A DNA stretch of 64,000 nt from Mucilaginibacter ginsenosidivorax (GTDB lineage Bacteria > Bacteroidota > Bacteroidia > Sphingobacteriales > Sphingobacteriaceae), in the NCBI RefSeq assembly GCF_007971525.1, contig NZ_CP042437.1, forward strand, positions 806,001 through 870,000, in the 5' to 3' direction. This document shows positions 26,703 through 34,292 of this stretch, in pieces; the stretch's first letter is position 1; each line of letters opens with the position of its first letter. Both the position numbers and the translations under genes were made by a program. The notes under the pieces were generated by a model, which saw only the letters and a list, made by a program, of their open reading frames with translations, was not told the DNA's origin and did no database searches.

Positions 26703-27644
26703 ATGTTTCATCACGTTAAAGACCTACAGTTTAATGCCAGGGTATCGCGCCCTGACCCACGCTTTGCCAACCTGCTATTGGAGCAATTTGGAGGCGAAAA
26801 CGGCGAACTGGCCGCAGCCATGCAGTATTTTACCCAGGCATTTGGCGCCAAGGCTGCGCATCCGGATAAATACGATATGCTGATGGATATTGCCACAGAG
26901 GAGTTTAGCCACCTGGAAATTGTTGGCGCTACTATCCAGATGCTATTAAAAGGCGTAAACGGCGATTTAAAAAACGCTGCAGACAGCTCGGAGATTATGC
27001 AGGTAATGGATGGTAAAGCAGCAAAAGAGAACATCATACACCAGGCACTTACCGCTAACCCCCAATTTGTTATAATTACGGGTGGTGGTGTTACACCGCG
27101 TAACAGCCAGGGCATACCGTGGTGCGCATCATACGTAAACTCCAACGGCGACCTGACGGTTGACCTGCGAACTAATTTAGCATCAGAATCGCGGGCTAAA
27201 TTGGTGTATGAGCACCTCATGAAATTTACCGACGACCCTTACATTCACGAAACGCTGTCATTTTTAATGACCAGGGAAGTTACCCATTACAAAATGTTTG
27301 AGGCGGCTTTAAACAGCATTCCAGACAATTTCCCTCCGGGCGTTTTGGCAGCCGATCCGCGTTTTTTACAAAATACCTATAACCTATCGGCAGGTACGGT
27401 TCGCGGCCCCTGGAATGAAGGCGAAATGCCTGGCTTAGGCAAAGATTTTGCCTACGTAGCCGACCCTATTACCCAGGCAAGGGACACAAAAGGAAACACC
27501 GAATTGCCCAATCCGATGAAAAAAGAATTACAGGCAACCGAAAAACTAAATAAAGAGATGAGCGCCCTGAAAAGCGGTGAGGAAAAAAAGGCCGAGCCGG
27601 CGGGCGTAGCCCAATGGAGCACCTATGCAGACCCTCGGGATTAG
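26703..27644 (+). CDS. Manganese catalase
   Basis: The 313-residue protein is a dimanganese catalase. Metal ligands are placed at Glu35 (GENGE), Glu67 and His70 (ATEEFSHLE), a middle Glu in LASESRAKLVYEHL, and His in MTREVTHYKMFEAAL. The loop VTPRNSQGIPWCASYVNSNGD and the PMKKELQATEKLNKEMSALK tail fit the KatN-type family. It breaks down hydrogen peroxide without haem in the cytosol. It converges on the stressosome operon, so regulation by it is plausible but unproven. A strong terminator follows. Confidence 0.93.
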   Translation: MFHHVKDLQFNARVSRPDPRFANLLLEQFGGENGELAAAMQYFTQAFGAKAAHPDKYDMLMDIATEEFSHLEIVGATIQMLLKGVNGDLKNAADSSEIMQVMDGKAAKENIIHQALTANPQFVIITGGGVTPRNSQGIPWCASYVNSNGDLTVDLRTNLASESRAKLVYEHLMKFTDDPYIHETLSFLMTREVTHYKMFEAALNSIPDNFPPGVLAADPRFLQNTYNLSAGTVRGPWNEGEMPGLGKDFAYVADPITQARDTKGNTELPNPMKKELQATEKLNKEMSALKSGEEKKAEPAGVAQWSTYADPRD

Positions 27645-27652
27645 TATATTTT

Positions 27653-27685
27653 AATAAAGCAGGCTGGGTATCGGCCTGCTTTATT
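27653..27685 (+). terminator. Rho-independent terminator of the Mn catalase
   Basis: Perfect 12-bp stem AATAAAGCAGGC (27653-27664) / GCCTGCTTTATT (27674-27685), 9-nt loop, with a TTTATTATT tail. It lies between the convergent catalase gene and kinase gene and could work in both directions. Confidence 0.85.
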
Positions 27686-27775
27686 ATTAACACCAGGCAA
27701 GGTATTTATGAGTTACGGGCTTAAATAACATGTGGTAACCAACGTTAAGAATGCCTAACCCGATTTATACAGCTA

Positions 27776-28969
27776 TCATGAACATACAGGTAACGTAAAA
27801 TGGAAGATAGAGCCTTGCTCTTCACTACTCTCCACCCAAATTTTGCCGCCATGATCTGTAATTATTTTAGACGTAATATATAGCCCCATCCCTAAACCTG
27901 CATGGGTTTTGGTTACATCTTCGGCGCGATAAAACTTATCAAATATTGATTTCATCGTCAAAGGCGACATACCTATCCCATGATCTTTAACAGATATCGT
28001 TATAAGCCCGTCGGAATTAACACCTGAGCTAATCTCGACGGTGGTATTATTGTGCGAATATTTGGCAGCGTTGCTTAATAAGTTCGAAAAAACCTGTTCC
28101 ATCCTTAGCGCATCTATTATTACATCAACATCCTGGCCCAAAGTTGAGTTAATGATATGGCCGGGCATAATGTTTTGCATAACAGACAATTGGTCGGTTA
28201 TAAAATCATTTAACTTCATTTGCTGCATGTTATATTGCAGGTTACCGTTTTCGATACGCGAAATGTCAAGCAACTGCTGCACCAGCGAGTTAAGTTTAGT
28301 GGCTTGCAAATCTATTTTGTATAACAAGCCCTGCAAACGATCAGATACCGGCTCTTTAACAGCTTTGGCCATTTGGGTATAAGCCTTAAGCACCGTTAAT
28401 GGTGTTTTAAGCTCGTGGCTGGCAATGGATATAAATTCTGTTTTCTTTTCGTCAACCAACCTTGAGCGCCTGATCTCTTCTTCCTGTTCGCCTGTTAATT
28501 TATGCAAATCAAGGTTTCGCCTTTTAATTTCCTCATATGGGTTCAAAGGTTGTTCATCGTGAAAAAACTTTTTCAGCTGGCTTATCTTCAACGCATCGAG
28601 TTTTAAAGAACGTGGCAGGCCAAGCTTCATATCAATGGTGTAAACGCCGTTTTTGGCATCAATATCAAACTCGGGTACCAGTTTTTGCGCGTAATAAAAT
28701 CCTTCGTTATTGCTGGTAAGCTGCGCTTCGCTGTTAAAAACAACTTTTGCTTTCAGGGCATAACGGGTTTTGTTCTGCTCCACGCCAATGGTAAGGCTGC
28801 CGTTATCTGTGTACTCAATAACTGTTCGGGCTACCTCTGATACCGCGGTGGCAAAAGTGGTTTGTGTAGCAACTGTTAACCCCAGCTTTTCGGCCACCCT
28901 CATTGATCGCTTGTGGGCCAACACCAGGTCCATCTCGTTTTCCAGCGATATGATCACCACTTCAGTCAT
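27776..28969 (-). CDS. Stressosome-linked histidine kinase with degenerate RsbT-like N-terminus
   Basis: The 397-residue soluble protein has three parts. Residues 1-125 look like an RsbT-type GHKL ATPase domain (VAEKLGLTVATQTTFATAVSEVARTVIEY), but the N-box Asn is Thr49 and no G-box is visible, so it is probably non-catalytic. HisKA follows with His185 in ISIASHELKTPL, then HATPase (NLLSNAAKYS, DHGIGMSP, GLGMGLYITSKI). No membrane helix is present. It is last in the rsbR-S-T operon, 1 bp after the ATPase-phosphatase stop. It may couple stressosome state to a phosphorelay; its response regulator is not adjacent. Confidence 0.88.
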   Translation of the reverse strand: MTEVVIISLENEMDLVLAHKRSMRVAEKLGLTVATQTTFATAVSEVARTVIEYTDNGSLTIGVEQNKTRYALKAKVVFNSEAQLTSNNEGFYYAQKLVPEFDIDAKNGVYTIDMKLGLPRSLKLDALKISQLKKFFHDEQPLNPYEEIKRRNLDLHKLTGEQEEEIRRSRLVDEKKTEFISIASHELKTPLTVLKAYTQMAKAVKEPVSDRLQGLLYKIDLQATKLNSLVQQLLDISRIENGNLQYNMQQMKLNDFITDQLSVMQNIMPGHIINSTLGQDVDVIIDALRMEQVFSNLLSNAAKYSHNNTTVEISSGVNSDGLITISVKDHGIGMSPLTMKSIFDKFYRAEDVTKTHAGLGMGLYITSKIITDHGGKIWVESSEEQGSIFHFTLPVCS

Positions 28970-28970
28970 C

Positions 28971-29981
28971 CTATTTTATTTTTGCTATTATAACCGACAT
29001 GTCGTCGTTCTTTCGTGCATGATCCTTATAAATAGCTGCCGCTAAAACCGATAGGTCATATCTAAATATCTGTGGATATTTATTCATGTCAATCCGGGTT
29101 TTTATTCCGTCAGAACAAAGCATCACCTGGTTAAATTCCTCGGCCAGGTATTGCTGGTCGTTCATAGTGTTTGGGATATTGTGCCCCACTATACCGTTGT
29201 ATGACATATGATTTTTAAAATTCACCGGCCCAAACAGGCGTGCCGCTATATTGCCTATACCAGCGGACGACCATTTTCTATCTGCATAATTGAACCCAAC
29301 TACATTGATAACCGCGCCCCTTGTTTTTTTTATAGCACTATGTATAAAGCGCAGCGTTTCGGTAGGGCTGTAATCCGGAAATATTTTAAATGCGGCGGCG
29401 GCTTCATTTATGGCTTTATTGGCCTCCGGGCCGTGGCCCAAACCATCTGCCAGCATTATTTTTAAATACTTATCGTTCTTTTTAAACACAAACCCGTCGC
29501 CGCTTGTTTTTTCGCCTGGTTTAGATACAACAATCGGCCGTATGGTAATTTCGTCGGCTGTTTTTATTTTTTCAGGGTCGTTGTATACGCGGCTAAGCAC
29601 TATTGTTCCCCAGCCCGGCTGCGAGTAAAGCTCAAACGTGTCTGAAAGTCTTTTCATACTCCCTAAGCCATGGCCCAAAGTGTTGGTGGTAGACACGCCA
29701 TCAACCATCATCCGGGCGGGATTGGCCATACCAGGGCCATTATCTATACTGATGAGCTCCACGTACGGCGATCCTCCGTTGGGAAAAGCGCCTACCAGAA
29801 TCTCGCCGCCATCGCTGTACTTAAAAAGATTTGACGTCATTTCGGCAACAATCAAATCCAGTTCATTTATCCTTACCGCGTTAATACCCGCTTCGGCAGC
29901 TATTCTGTGGATCTCTTTTTTTATTAGCGAAAAGTAACTTCGGTCATCTGCCGCGAAGCTAATATGTGTGGCATCAACCAT
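28971..29981 (-). CDS. Fused RsbT/RsbW-type ATPase and RsbX/SpoIIE-type phosphatase
   Basis: The 336-residue chain joins two stressosome activities. Residues 1-135 are a GHKL ATPase with Asn51 (AEMTSNLFKYSDGG), Asp80 in SIDNGPGM and GHGLGSMKRL (103-112). Residues 165-336 are a PP2C/SpoIIE domain with metal-binding Asp179 in LADGLGHG, Asp291 in LCSDGIKTR and Asp326/327 in KNDDMSVII. The linker is ~30 residues. By family, the first part would phosphorylate STAS Ser/Thr and the second remove it, so the chain could hold opposing activities. Its start overlaps the rsbT stop by 8 bp. Confidence 0.88.
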   Translation of the reverse strand: MVDATHISFAADDRSYFSLIKKEIHRIAAEAGINAVRINELDLIVAEMTSNLFKYSDGGEILVGAFPNGGSPYVELISIDNGPGMANPARMMVDGVSTTNTLGHGLGSMKRLSDTFELYSQPGWGTIVLSRVYNDPEKIKTADEITIRPIVVSKPGEKTSGDGFVFKKNDKYLKIMLADGLGHGPEANKAINEAAAAFKIFPDYSPTETLRFIHSAIKKTRGAVINVVGFNYADRKWSSAGIGNIAARLFGPVNFKNHMSYNGIVGHNIPNTMNDQQYLAEEFNQVMLCSDGIKTRIDMNKYPQIFRYDLSVLAAAIYKDHARKNDDMSVIIAKIK

Positions 29982-30387
29982 TGGCCCATTTTATTATAGT
30001 TACCGTTGTGCCTTCGCCAACCTTGCTTTTAATATCAAACTCGTTAACCAATCGTTTAGTACCCGGTAAACCAAGGCCAAGGCTTTTCCCTGTCGAAAAA
30101 CCATCGCGCATGGCTGCTGCAATATCAGGTATACCGGGGCCTTTATCAGAAAACACCAGCCTTATGCCGTTATTCCGTCCGCTTGATACTACCTCAATCT
30201 GGCAAACCCCGCCATTAGCATAGCGCATCATATTACGCACCAGTTCGCTTGCGGCGGTAAGCAGGCGGGTTTGGTTAACCAAACCCATTTTTATTTTTAC
30301 AGCTACCTCCTTTACCCGGTTTTTTAAAAAAACAACGTCCTGTTCTTTTAAAACCTGTACGGTATCCTTACTCAGTGATAATATCAT
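29974..30387 (-). CDS. rsbT: Stressosome switch kinase RsbT
   Basis: The 137-residue GHKL ATPase/kinase keeps the full nucleotide site: N-box AASELVRNMMRYANGG with Asn52, G1 box DKGPGIPD with Asp81 and G2 box SLGLGLPGTKRLV (102-114). RsbT phosphorylates RsbS and RsbR in the stressosome and on release activates a downstream partner (RsbU in Bacillus). No RsbU is here, so output differs. The start overlaps rsbS by 20 bp, a strong sign of translational coupling. Confidence 0.93.
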   Translation of the reverse strand: MILSLSKDTVQVLKEQDVVFLKNRVKEVAVKIKMGLVNQTRLLTAASELVRNMMRYANGGVCQIEVVSSGRNNGIRLVFSDKGPGIPDIAAAMRDGFSTGKSLGLGLPGTKRLVNEFDIKSKVGEGTTVTIIKWANG

Positions 30388-30778
30388 CGTCGTTCGAATC
30401 TTGATCTACATCTTCATCATCTATATCAATCATCGATTTTAGCAGGTTCATGCCGCGTTCCATATCCAAAGCGGTATGTACGCCTTTTAGCGGCAGGCCT
30501 AATTCAATTAGTGTGATAGCCACAGCAGGCTGCATGCCAACAACAACGGTTTCGGCATCCAGAATTTTTGACATACTTGCAATGTTGCCAATAATACGCC
30601 CCATAAATGAATCTACTATGGTAACTGCCGATATATCTATCAAAACCCCTTTGGCATTTGTTTTATTTACCATTTGCACCAGGTCGGCTTCCAGGTTAAG
30701 GGCAAGCCGGTCATATAAATCTACCTGTATGGTAACCAACAAGAATTTGCCTAACCGCAGAATAGGGATCTTATCCAT
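30368..30778 (-). CDS. rsbS: Stressosome scaffold STAS protein RsbS
   Basis: The 136-residue single STAS domain has the RsbS phosphosite Ser57 in TIVDSFMGR, preceded by VLIDISAVT, and the later GLPLKGVHTALDMERG. An acidic C-terminal tail (IDIDDEDVDQDSNDDD) extends beyond the usual RsbS length of about 120. RsbS forms the stressosome core with RsbR and holds RsbT until phosphorylated. It lies 12 bp after the rsbR stop and overlaps rsbT. Confidence 0.92.
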   Translation of the reverse strand: MDKIPILRLGKFLLVTIQVDLYDRLALNLEADLVQMVNKTNAKGVLIDISAVTIVDSFMGRIIGNIASMSKILDAETVVVGMQPAVAITLIELGLPLKGVHTALDMERGMNLLKSMIDIDDEDVDQDSNDDDIITE

Positions 30779-30790
30779 TATAAAACAAAA

Positions 30791-31654
30791 TTAAAATTTA
30801 GATACTACGCTTGATTTTCTTACTTCAAGCTTCATCAGCTTAAATGAATAAGATAAGGCACTGGCAAGTGTAGCTTTGGTGATAATATTAGAAAGATCTA
30901 TACCAAGGTGCACAACAGTTTGCGCAATCTCGGGGCGGATACCGCTTATAATACATTCGGCACCCATTAAGCGGGTAGCGCTCACTGTTTTTATCAGGTG
31001 CTGTGCAACCAGCGAATCAACCGCCGGCACACCCGAAATATCTAAAATGGCTATGCTTGAACCTGTCTCTACAATTTCCTGCAATAGGTTTTCCATTACA
31101 ATTTGCGTACGGGCACTATCTAAGGTACCAATAATGGGTAAGGCAAGAATACCGTCCCAAACACGGATAACCGGTGTGGAGATTTCGGAAATTTCATCAG
31201 TTTGCCTTAAAATTACCTCTTCGCGGCCTTTTATAAAAGTTTCAAAAGTTACAACGCTCAGGCTGTCCATCAAGCGGTTCACCTTCATGCTTTCGGAAAA
31301 CAGCAGCTTAGCGTCATCATTTATCTCCTCCTGTAAAACCTCTAACAAGGCTTCTTTTAAAGAGAAAACAAAATTCCCCGTTTCGCGCGGACTAAAGCCC
31401 TGGCGTGCGCGGGTGATAGCAATGCCCCCCAAAATTTCGATAACCGGACTCCATTCATCAGAATTAAGGTCGGTAAAGTTTTCGTTCGAAAGATTACTAA
31501 CTAAAGCGTCAACTAACTCTTCAGACTGGCTTCTCAGTTCATCGTTACTGATCAGGTCTTCCCGCAAGCCTTCATCAGCCAGTTGGTTTTTCATCCAGAG
31601 TTCAAGGATGTTTTTTTTCTTTTTTTGTAGCAATTGATGGGTTTTAAATGACAT
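30791..31654 (-). CDS. rsbR: RsbR-like stressosome sensor (N-terminal RsbRD-type domain plus STAS)
   Basis: The 287-residue protein has an all-helical N-terminal sensor region (1-150; LLQKKKKNILELWMKNQL, FSPRETGNFVFSLKEALLEV), close to the RsbRD_N type rather than globin-like RsbRA, and a C-terminal STAS domain. The first phosphosite is Ser214 (VPAVDSLVAQ), where Bacillus RsbRA has Thr; the second is Thr246 (IRPEIAQTVVHLG), conserved. It opens the operon, upstream of rsbS, and would provide the stressosome's sensory turrets. The stimulus is unknown. Confidence 0.9.
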   Translation of the reverse strand: MSFKTHQLLQKKKKNILELWMKNQLADEGLREDLISNDELRSQSEELVDALVSNLSNENFTDLNSDEWSPVIEILGGIAITRARQGFSPRETGNFVFSLKEALLEVLQEEINDDAKLLFSESMKVNRLMDSLSVVTFETFIKGREEVILRQTDEISEISTPVIRVWDGILALPIIGTLDSARTQIVMENLLQEIVETGSSIAILDISGVPAVDSLVAQHLIKTVSATRLMGAECIISGIRPEIAQTVVHLGIDLSNIITKATLASALSYSFKLMKLEVRKSSVVSKF

Positions 31655-31875
31655 GGATGAAGATACAGGCTAAGTACTAAATTAAACCATACTATTCAAA
31701 CTTGGCAAAGTTGAATTAAAGAGGAAAGGTAAAGAACCATTTTCAAATTAGGAAATATATTTAATTATTATCTATGGCAATAAATTAAAATTACAGATAC
31801 AATTTAAAAACATTTAAACACTGATTGATGTTGGTGAAACAATCTTCTTTTAAATCTTTTAAGCGATAAATCAAC

Positions 31876-33582
31876 TTGAAAAATAAAAAACGAATAGCCA
31901 TTATTGGCGGTGGCCCAAGCGGGCTTTTTATGTTTAAAAGATTGGTAGAAACCGGCAATATAGATATTGATGTAACCATATTTGAGCGCAAAAAGAAATT
32001 AGGCGCGGGCATGCCCTACAGTGCCGAAGGCGCTAATGACGAGCACATCACCAACGTATCCGGAAATGAAATTCCACCGTTGGTCACCTCATTAAATGAC
32101 TGGGTTAAAACCGTTCCGAAAGATACCCTGGATAAATACCACATGGACGCCGGGCGTTTTAACGAATACAAAGTACTGCCACGCCTGTTATTTGGCCAAT
32201 ATTTAACCGCACAGTTTGATCTGCTTCAAAAAAGGGCTAAGGAAATTGGTATTGAATACGCCGTTCATTATAACAGCAACGTAACCGACATTATTGACCA
32301 GCCCGAAAAAGGTACAATTTTGGTAGAGGCAAATGAGCAGGACCAATTTGAATTTGACCATGTTGTTATTTGTACCGGGCATAACTGGCCCCGTAAACAT
32401 GAGGGCAAAGTTCCCAATTATTTTGATTCGCCCTACCCCCCTGCAAAGCTGGGCTTACAGCTTAACCACGCCGTAGCCATTAAGGGCTCATCACTCACCG
32501 CGGTAGATGCAATCAGGACGCTGGCCCGCCATAACGGAATTTTTGATAAAGACCAAAGCGGCAAATTGCATTACAAAGTATTGGACCAAAGCGCTGGTTT
32601 TAAAATGGTGCTGCACACGCGCAATGGCATGTTGCCCGCAGTTCGTTTTCACCTCGAAGACTCGCACCTGGCAAATGACAGCCTGCTAAGCAAAGATGAA
32701 ATCAAGGCGCACATTAAAGCCAATAACGGTTTTTTATCCTTAGATTATATCTTCGAGCGGGATTTCAAACAGCCCATCCAAGTAAAACAGCCGGAGTTTT
32801 ACCAACAAATTAAACACATGCGGCTGGAAGAATTTGTAGCCGCAATGATGGAACTGCGCGAACGCCTTGATCCGTTCCAGCTGTTAAAAGCCGAGTATGC
32901 CGAAGCAGAAAAATCAATAAAACGGAAAGAATCTGTTTACTGGAAAGAGATGCTGGGCGTACTAAGCTTTGCACTAAATTATCCCGCTAAACATCTTTCG
33001 GCCGAAGATATGCAGAGGCTTCAAAATTCCTTAAGCCCGCTTATATCAATCGTGATAGCCTATATCCCCCAAAGTTCAAGCGAAGAATTGTTGGCGCTAC
33101 ACCAGGCCGGGGTATTGGAACTGATTCCCGTTGGCGATGACAGCAAAGTAGAGCCTCAGGAGCAAGGGGGCGCTATTTACCACTATACCGATGAAACAGG
33201 CGTTCAGCAAGCCGTGCACTTTAACACTTATGTTGATTGCGTAGGCCAGCCGCACCTGGCGTTTAAAGATTTCCCTTTTAAAAGTTTGTTGAACAATCGT
33301 ACCGTGAGCCCCGCTAAACTTAAATTCAGCAGCGCCGGAGAAGGGCTTAAAGCCTTAAACGAAGGTAAACCTGTAACCCAGGACAGTAATGGCGATTATT
33401 ACCTTACGGTTGCCGGCATTGCCATCAATGATGGATTCCAGGTGGTAGATGCCTACGGAGCTTATAACGAGCGGATATACATGATGGCGGTGCCATACAT
33501 CGGCGGATATAACCCGGATTATTCGGGGTTGGATTTTAGTGAGGAGGCTTCTGGTACCATTATTGAACGGTTAATGGCATGA
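31876..33582 (+). CDS. FAD/NAD(P)-binding protein (NAD_binding_9 family)
   Basis: The 568-residue protein begins with the Rossmann fingerprint IAIIGGGPSGLFMFKRL, then EGANDEHITNVSGNEIP, an NAD(P) region (VVICTGHNW), DAIRTLARH and a late GGYNPDYSGLDFSEEA. The family is the FAD-NAD(P)-binding group often called HI0933/NAD_binding_9; no reaction is established. The only usable start is TTG at 31876: an in-frame stop lies 9 bp upstream, and no ATG occurs near. It overlaps the next gene by ATGA, so all three downstream frames are likely coupled. Confidence 0.85.
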   Translation: MKNKKRIAIIGGGPSGLFMFKRLVETGNIDIDVTIFERKKKLGAGMPYSAEGANDEHITNVSGNEIPPLVTSLNDWVKTVPKDTLDKYHMDAGRFNEYKVLPRLLFGQYLTAQFDLLQKRAKEIGIEYAVHYNSNVTDIIDQPEKGTILVEANEQDQFEFDHVVICTGHNWPRKHEGKVPNYFDSPYPPAKLGLQLNHAVAIKGSSLTAVDAIRTLARHNGIFDKDQSGKLHYKVLDQSAGFKMVLHTRNGMLPAVRFHLEDSHLANDSLLSKDEIKAHIKANNGFLSLDYIFERDFKQPIQVKQPEFYQQIKHMRLEEFVAAMMELRERLDPFQLLKAEYAEAEKSIKRKESVYWKEMLGVLSFALNYPAKHLSAEDMQRLQNSLSPLISIVIAYIPQSSSEELLALHQAGVLELIPVGDDSKVEPQEQGGAIYHYTDETGVQQAVHFNTYVDCVGQPHLAFKDFPFKSLLNNRTVSPAKLKFSSAGEGLKALNEGKPVTQDSNGDYYLTVAGIAINDGFQVVDAYGAYNERIYMMAVPYIGGYNPDYSGLDFSEEASGTIIERLMA

Positions 33583-34136
33583 AGCTTTATTTATTATTGT
33601 TAGGAGCCGAAGCCCCCGGAAGGGTAGTTGAACAGCATGATTATTTTTTTGGCATTGCCGAAAGCCTGGCAGCGCTGGTACCCGATGTGAAAGCCTTTTG
33701 GCCCGAAGCCGGCGGCAGCCTGCACATTGACGGCTGGCGCGAGGTAACCAGGGTAGATGATTATTCCGTGAGCATCGTCAGCGCCGATGATGCAATTCCG
33801 GCATCCACCCATAAATTATTCTTTTTAAACCTTGGCGGTTATACCTCCGGAAAACTGGAAGAACAACACTATACCGTACTCACCGTTCAGCCCGACCGGC
33901 TAAAAGCGGTTCAGGCGGCGAAGAAAAGTTTGTTCTTTAAAACAAACTCGTTAAAAGGTATTGCTACCGCGCACATCGACGAAAAATATGGTGTTGATGT
34001 CGATAGCGTACACCAAATTGATGACCTGATACCACCCGCCATAAAAGCGCAATACAGGATATTATTTGGCGACGGCACCGGTTTACCTGAAGACGAGATC
34101 CATTTAGGTTATTTTAAACTTGATAAGATCAAATGA
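33579..34136 (+). CDS. DUF1543 domain protein
   Basis: The 185-residue product matches DUF1543: YLLLLGAEAPGRVVEQHDYF, then FGIAESLAALVPDVKAFWPEAGG, LHIDGWREVTRVDDY, and a C-terminal repeat-like part with LFFLNLGGYTSG. No function is assigned to the family. It is joined to the FAD gene by an ATGA overlap at 33579 and to the next short frame by another ATGA at 34133, implying one operon. Confidence 0.85.
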   Translation: MKLYLLLLGAEAPGRVVEQHDYFFGIAESLAALVPDVKAFWPEAGGSLHIDGWREVTRVDDYSVSIVSADDAIPASTHKLFFLNLGGYTSGKLEEQHYTVLTVQPDRLKAVQAAKKSLFFKTNSLKGIATAHIDEKYGVDVDSVHQIDDLIPPAIKAQYRILFGDGTGLPEDEIHLGYFKLDKIK

Positions 34137-34291
34137 GCCGCGAACACAAATTACTTACCTGGGTAAAACAGAAGCACCAGGGACAGCTCATAAAACGCAC
34201 GGCAGAGCCTTATATTAACCATTTGACAGCAGTTGCCCAAATGGCAGGAGTAGCTCCTCTTGGTTATGAAACAGCTTTAAGCCTGCGATAA
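34133..34291 (+). pseudogene. Truncated HD-domain phosphohydrolase fragment
   Basis: The 52-codon frame starts inside the preceding stop (ATGA) and reads like the N-terminus of RelA/SpoT-type HD proteins: WVKQKHQGQLI (AHxGQ) and PYINHLTAVAQMAG (PYIxHP...VA). It ends at CTGCGATAA where the family would read L-H-D: loss of about two bases before GAT would create this stop. Nothing homologous follows, because the TlpA-like gene begins converging 1 bp later. It is either a decayed gene or a functional stub. Confidence 0.6.
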
Positions 34292-34292
34292 G

